16,515 nt of DNA, taken from Actinomycetota bacterium (GTDB lineage Bacteria > Actinomycetota > Acidimicrobiia > Spongiisociales > ZC4RG35). Below the pieces are notes generated by a model. That model was not told the origin of the DNA. It ran no database searches and saw only the letters and a list, made by a program, of their open reading frames with translations. The stretch spans positions 1-16,515 of the forward strand of contig JAKEHF010000123.1 in assembly GCA_022615295.1 (NCBI GenBank), written 5' to 3'. This document shows positions 14,119-16,515 of this stretch, one piece after another. Position numbers and translations under genes: made by a program. Position 1 is the first letter of the stretch; the number at the start of each line of letters is the position of its first letter.

Positions 14119-16515
14119 GTGACTGATCTGCCCGCATCTGCTCGGGTGGTGGTCATCGGGGCCGGAATCGTCGGTAACTCTGTGGTTGGCCATCTCTCCG
14201 ATCTGGGCTGGCGTGACATCGTCCAGATCGACAAGGGCCCTCTCCCCAACCCCGGTGGCTCGACCGGCCATGCCTCCAACTTCATCTTCCCGGTCGACCA
14301 CAACAAGGAGATGGCGATGCTCACCATCGACTCCCAGAGTCAATACGAGGAGATGGGGGTCAATGTCACCTGTGGCGGCATCGAGGTCGCCCGCACCCCG
14401 GAGCGCATGGAGGAGCTGAGACGCCGTATGGGGTCGGCGAAGAACTGGGCGATGGAGGCCCATCTGGTCAGCCCGGCCGAGATCAAGGAGCTGGTCCCGT
14501 TCATCAACCCCGACATCCTCATCGGCGGCTGCTATTACCCAACGGTCTCTGCGGTGGACTCCCTGCGCGCGGGCACCCTTTTCCGGGAGAGGGCTCAACA
14601 GAAAGGCGCCCTGCAAACCTTCGCCAACACCGAGGTACTCGCACTGGAAACGGTCAGTCATCCCATTCTGGGCCCGAGGATCGATGCGGTGTTCACCGAT
14701 CGGGGCCGGATCGAGACTGAGTTCGTTGTGATCGCCTGTGGGGTGTGGAGCCCACGCATCGCGAAGCTGGCAGGGGCCAGCATCCCTCTGACACCGGCCG
14801 TGCATCAGATGATCGATGTCGGGCCGATACCGATCCTGGAGCAGTCGGGCAAGGAGCTTGCCTTCCCCATCGTCCGGGACATGGACACCTTCATGTATGA
14901 GCGGCAGACATCGGGGTCGATGGAGGTGGGCTCCTACGCACACCGACCAATCTTCCATTCCCCGGACGAGATCCCGGCGCTGGCAGAGGCCAGGCTTTCC
15001 CCAACCGAGCTCCCCTTCACTCCCGACGACTTCGACCCCCAACTCGTGGACGCCTTGGATCTGATGCCCGACATTCTCTCCGGCGCCGAGATCAAGTACG
15101 CCATCAATGGGCTCCTCTCCCTTACTCCCGACGCCATGCCCCTGATCGGTGAAACGGTCGAAGTCGCCAACCTGTGGTCGGCTGCAGCCATCTGGATCAA
15201 GGAAGGGCCCGGGACCGGACGGGCGGTGGCCGAGTGGATGACCCACGGCTACCCGGAGCTCGACCCGCACGCCTCCGACATAGCCCGCTTCTACCCATGG
15301 GCCCGCACCGAGCACCACATCAGGTCCCGGTGCGCCGAGCACTTCAACAAGACATACGGCATCGTCCACCCCAGAGAGCAATGGGCGTCGGAGAGAAACA
15401 AACGTCTTTCCCCTTTCCATGCCCGCACCGAAGCCCTTGGAGCCAGGTACTTCGAGGCGGGTGGCTGGGAACGGCCCCATTGGTACGAGTCGAACGCCTC
15501 CCTCGTAGCCGAGTACGGGGTCGAGGACAGGGCCCACGAGTGGGACCGAAGATGGTGGTCACCGATCCAGAATGCAGAGCATCTGGCGATGAGGCAGCGG
15601 GTGGGGTTGGTGGACCTCTCCCCGTTTGTCATCTTCGACTTCACCGGCGCCGGTGTCCTCCCCTATCTACAGATGATGACCCTGAACAACGTCGATGTGA
15701 ACCCGGGTCGTTCGATCTATACCCCGCTCCTCACCCAGTCCGGCGGGTTCAAGGCCGACCTCACCATCCTCAGACTCGGGGAAAACCACTATCGGGTCAT
15801 CACGGGCGCCTTCGACGGGCCACGGGACAAGCATTGGTTTCGACGCCACCTCCCCGAGGACGGCTCGGTGCAGATGACCGATCTCACCTCGGCCCTGGTG
15901 ACCATCGGGGTATGGGGGCCGCGGGCCCGAGACCTCGTGCAGTCGATGACCGACCATGACCTCTCCAATGAGGCTTTCCCCTATGGGACGACGAAGCAGG
16001 TCGACTTCGGGTCGATCAATGCGCGGCTCTTTCGCATCTCCTATGTCGGCGAGTTGGGCTGGGAGGTCTACGTCCCCACCGAGCAGGGAATGCCGATGTG
16101 GGACCGTCTCTGGGAGGCTGGCCGTGATTTCGAGGCGGCGGCGGTCGGCGCCGGTGTCTATGGGACCACCGGACGTCTCGAGAAGTGTTACCGTCTCATG
16201 GGCGCCGAGTTGGAGAGCGAGTACAACCCGGTCGAGGCCGGTCTGGCACGTCCCAGGGTGAAGGAAGCCGCCTTCATCGGCAAGAATCCCTACCTCGAAG
16301 CCCGCGAGGCAGAACCGGCGGCCGTCCTGTGCACGCTGACCGTGGAGGACCACCTCTCCGCGCGGGACGGAGTCAAGCGGTTTCCAACCGGCAGGGAGCC
16401 GATAACCACGCCCAGCGGGGACCGGATCGTCGACGAAAAGGGCCGGCCTTCGTACGTCACATCCGCGGGTGCCGGACCCTCTGTGGGCAAGTACCTCCTC
16501 CTCTCCTATCTCCCC
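14119..16515 (+). CDS. Dimethylglycine/sarcosine dehydrogenase-like FAD oxidoreductase with GcvT domain, 3' partial
   Basis: A frame of 799 codons stays open to the window end. The N terminus has the FAD Rossmann motif VVIGAGIVGNS (GAGIVG at 14-19) and SLGH-type segment GGSTGHASNF, where His51 matches the position of the covalently flavinylated His in dimethylglycine dehydrogenase. The DAO domain spans about 9-375; a middle FAO-type segment follows (about 390-440, with EHFNKTYGIVHPREQW). The GcvT folate-binding module (about 454-799) contains HWYESNASLVAEYG, RQRVGLVDLSPF, ISYVGELGWEVYVP and GRLEKCYRLMGAEL. Such enzymes oxidatively demethylate dimethylglycine or sarcosine and pass the C1 unit to THF. 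Only the last ~20-40 residues seem missing. GTG 14119 is chosen because an in-frame TGA at 14104-14106 lies just upstream; TTG 14107 is the only earlier option. It diverges from the corrinoid operon, fitting removal of demethylation products. Confidence 0.9.
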   Translation, partial: MTDLPASARVVVIGAGIVGNSVVGHLSDLGWRDIVQIDKGPLPNPGGSTGHASNFIFPVDHNKEMAMLTIDSQSQYEEMGVNVTCGGIEVARTPERMEELRRRMGSAKNWAMEAHLVSPAEIKELVPFINPDILIGGCYYPTVSAVDSLRAGTLFRERAQQKGALQTFANTEVLALETVSHPILGPRIDAVFTDRGRIETEFVVIACGVWSPRIAKLAGASIPLTPAVHQMIDVGPIPILEQSGKELAFPIVRDMDTFMYERQTSGSMEVGSYAHRPIFHSPDEIPALAEARLSPTELPFTPDDFDPQLVDALDLMPDILSGAEIKYAINGLLSLTPDAMPLIGETVEVANLWSAAAIWIKEGPGTGRAVAEWMTHGYPELDPHASDIARFYPWARTEHHIRSRCAEHFNKTYGIVHPREQWASERNKRLSPFHARTEALGARYFEAGGWERPHWYESNASLVAEYGVEDRAHEWDRRWWSPIQNAEHLAMRQRVGLVDLSPFVIFDFTGAGVLPYLQMMTLNNVDVNPGRSIYTPLLTQSGGFKADLTILRLGENHYRVITGAFDGPRDKHWFRRHLPEDGSVQMTDLTSALVTIGVWGPRARDLVQSMTDHDLSNEAFPYGTTKQVDFGSINARLFRISYVGELGWEVYVPTEQGMPMWDRLWEAGRDFEAAAVGAGVYGTTGRLEKCYRLMGAELESEYNPVEAGLARPRVKEAAFIGKNPYLEAREAEPAAVLCTLTVEDHLSARDGVKRFPTGREPITTPSGDRIVDEKGRPSYVTSAGAGPSVGKYLLLSYLP

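Noticed and set aside
14083..15537. Long minus-strand open frame of 484 codons opposite the dehydrogenase
   Set aside because: It is an antisense shadow typical of GC-rich DNA; the plus strand here encodes an unmistakable FAD/GcvT enzyme.
1..16515. CRISPR arrays, tRNA/rRNA genes, insertion sequences, toxin-antitoxin or phage genes
   Set aside because: No regularly spaced repeats, RNA-gene landmarks, transposase or integrase motifs were seen anywhere in the window.

Overview
The window is GC-rich bacterial DNA with many GTG starts, stop/start overlaps and very short gaps. A DUF3558-like lipoprotein and the gene mix suggest a high-GC Actinomycetota, perhaps Acidimicrobiia; this is inference, as no marker gene is present. 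The theme is breakdown of quaternary amines (carnitine, glycine betaine and relatives) by corrinoid-dependent demethylation, with oxidation of the released methyl group on tetrahydrofolate.

Layout. At the left edge is the 3' part of a PYROXD2/phytoene-desaturase-like flavoprotein (+), convergent with a small lipoprotein (-). A minus-strand operon follows, in transcription order: MttB-family methyltransferase (6687-5152), MetF-like methylene-THF reductase (5145-4333), IclR-family regulator (4333-3563) and formate-THF ligase (3573-1822). In the middle (6779-9477) is a plus-strand island holding a truncated beta-keto-acid cleavage enzyme (BKACE/Kce), a truncated DUF3179 lipoprotein on the opposite strand, an intact CaiD-like crotonobetainyl-CoA hydratase and the first ~140 residues of a second MttB homologue. 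A second minus-strand operon reads 13976 to 9482: corrinoid protein, DUF1638, PF13769 ('virulence factor'), pterin-binding methyltransferase and RACo-type corrinoid activator. At the right edge, diverging from it, is a dimethylglycine/sarcosine dehydrogenase-like flavoprotein with a GcvT module, cut by the window end after 799 codons.

How they fit. The CaiD homologue and the broken BKACE suggest carnitine-type substrates. The MttB protein would move a methyl group from a quaternary amine to the corrinoid protein, the pterin protein would pass it to THF, and RACo would repair oxidised cobalt. MetF and formate-THF ligase would carry the methyl towards formate; FolD is not in the window. The DMGDH-like enzyme could take on the dimethylated product. 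DUF1638 and PF13769 are translationally coupled into the methyltransferase operon and are the least understood parts.

The strangest structure is the central island. Three of its four genes are cut, and the cuts coincide with two sharp junctions (about 7175 and about 9375). This looks like insertion or replacement by a ~2.2 kb fragment, or an assembly chimera. A perfect 12-bp inverted repeat covers the start codon of the intact MttB gene and is the best regulatory-site candidate.
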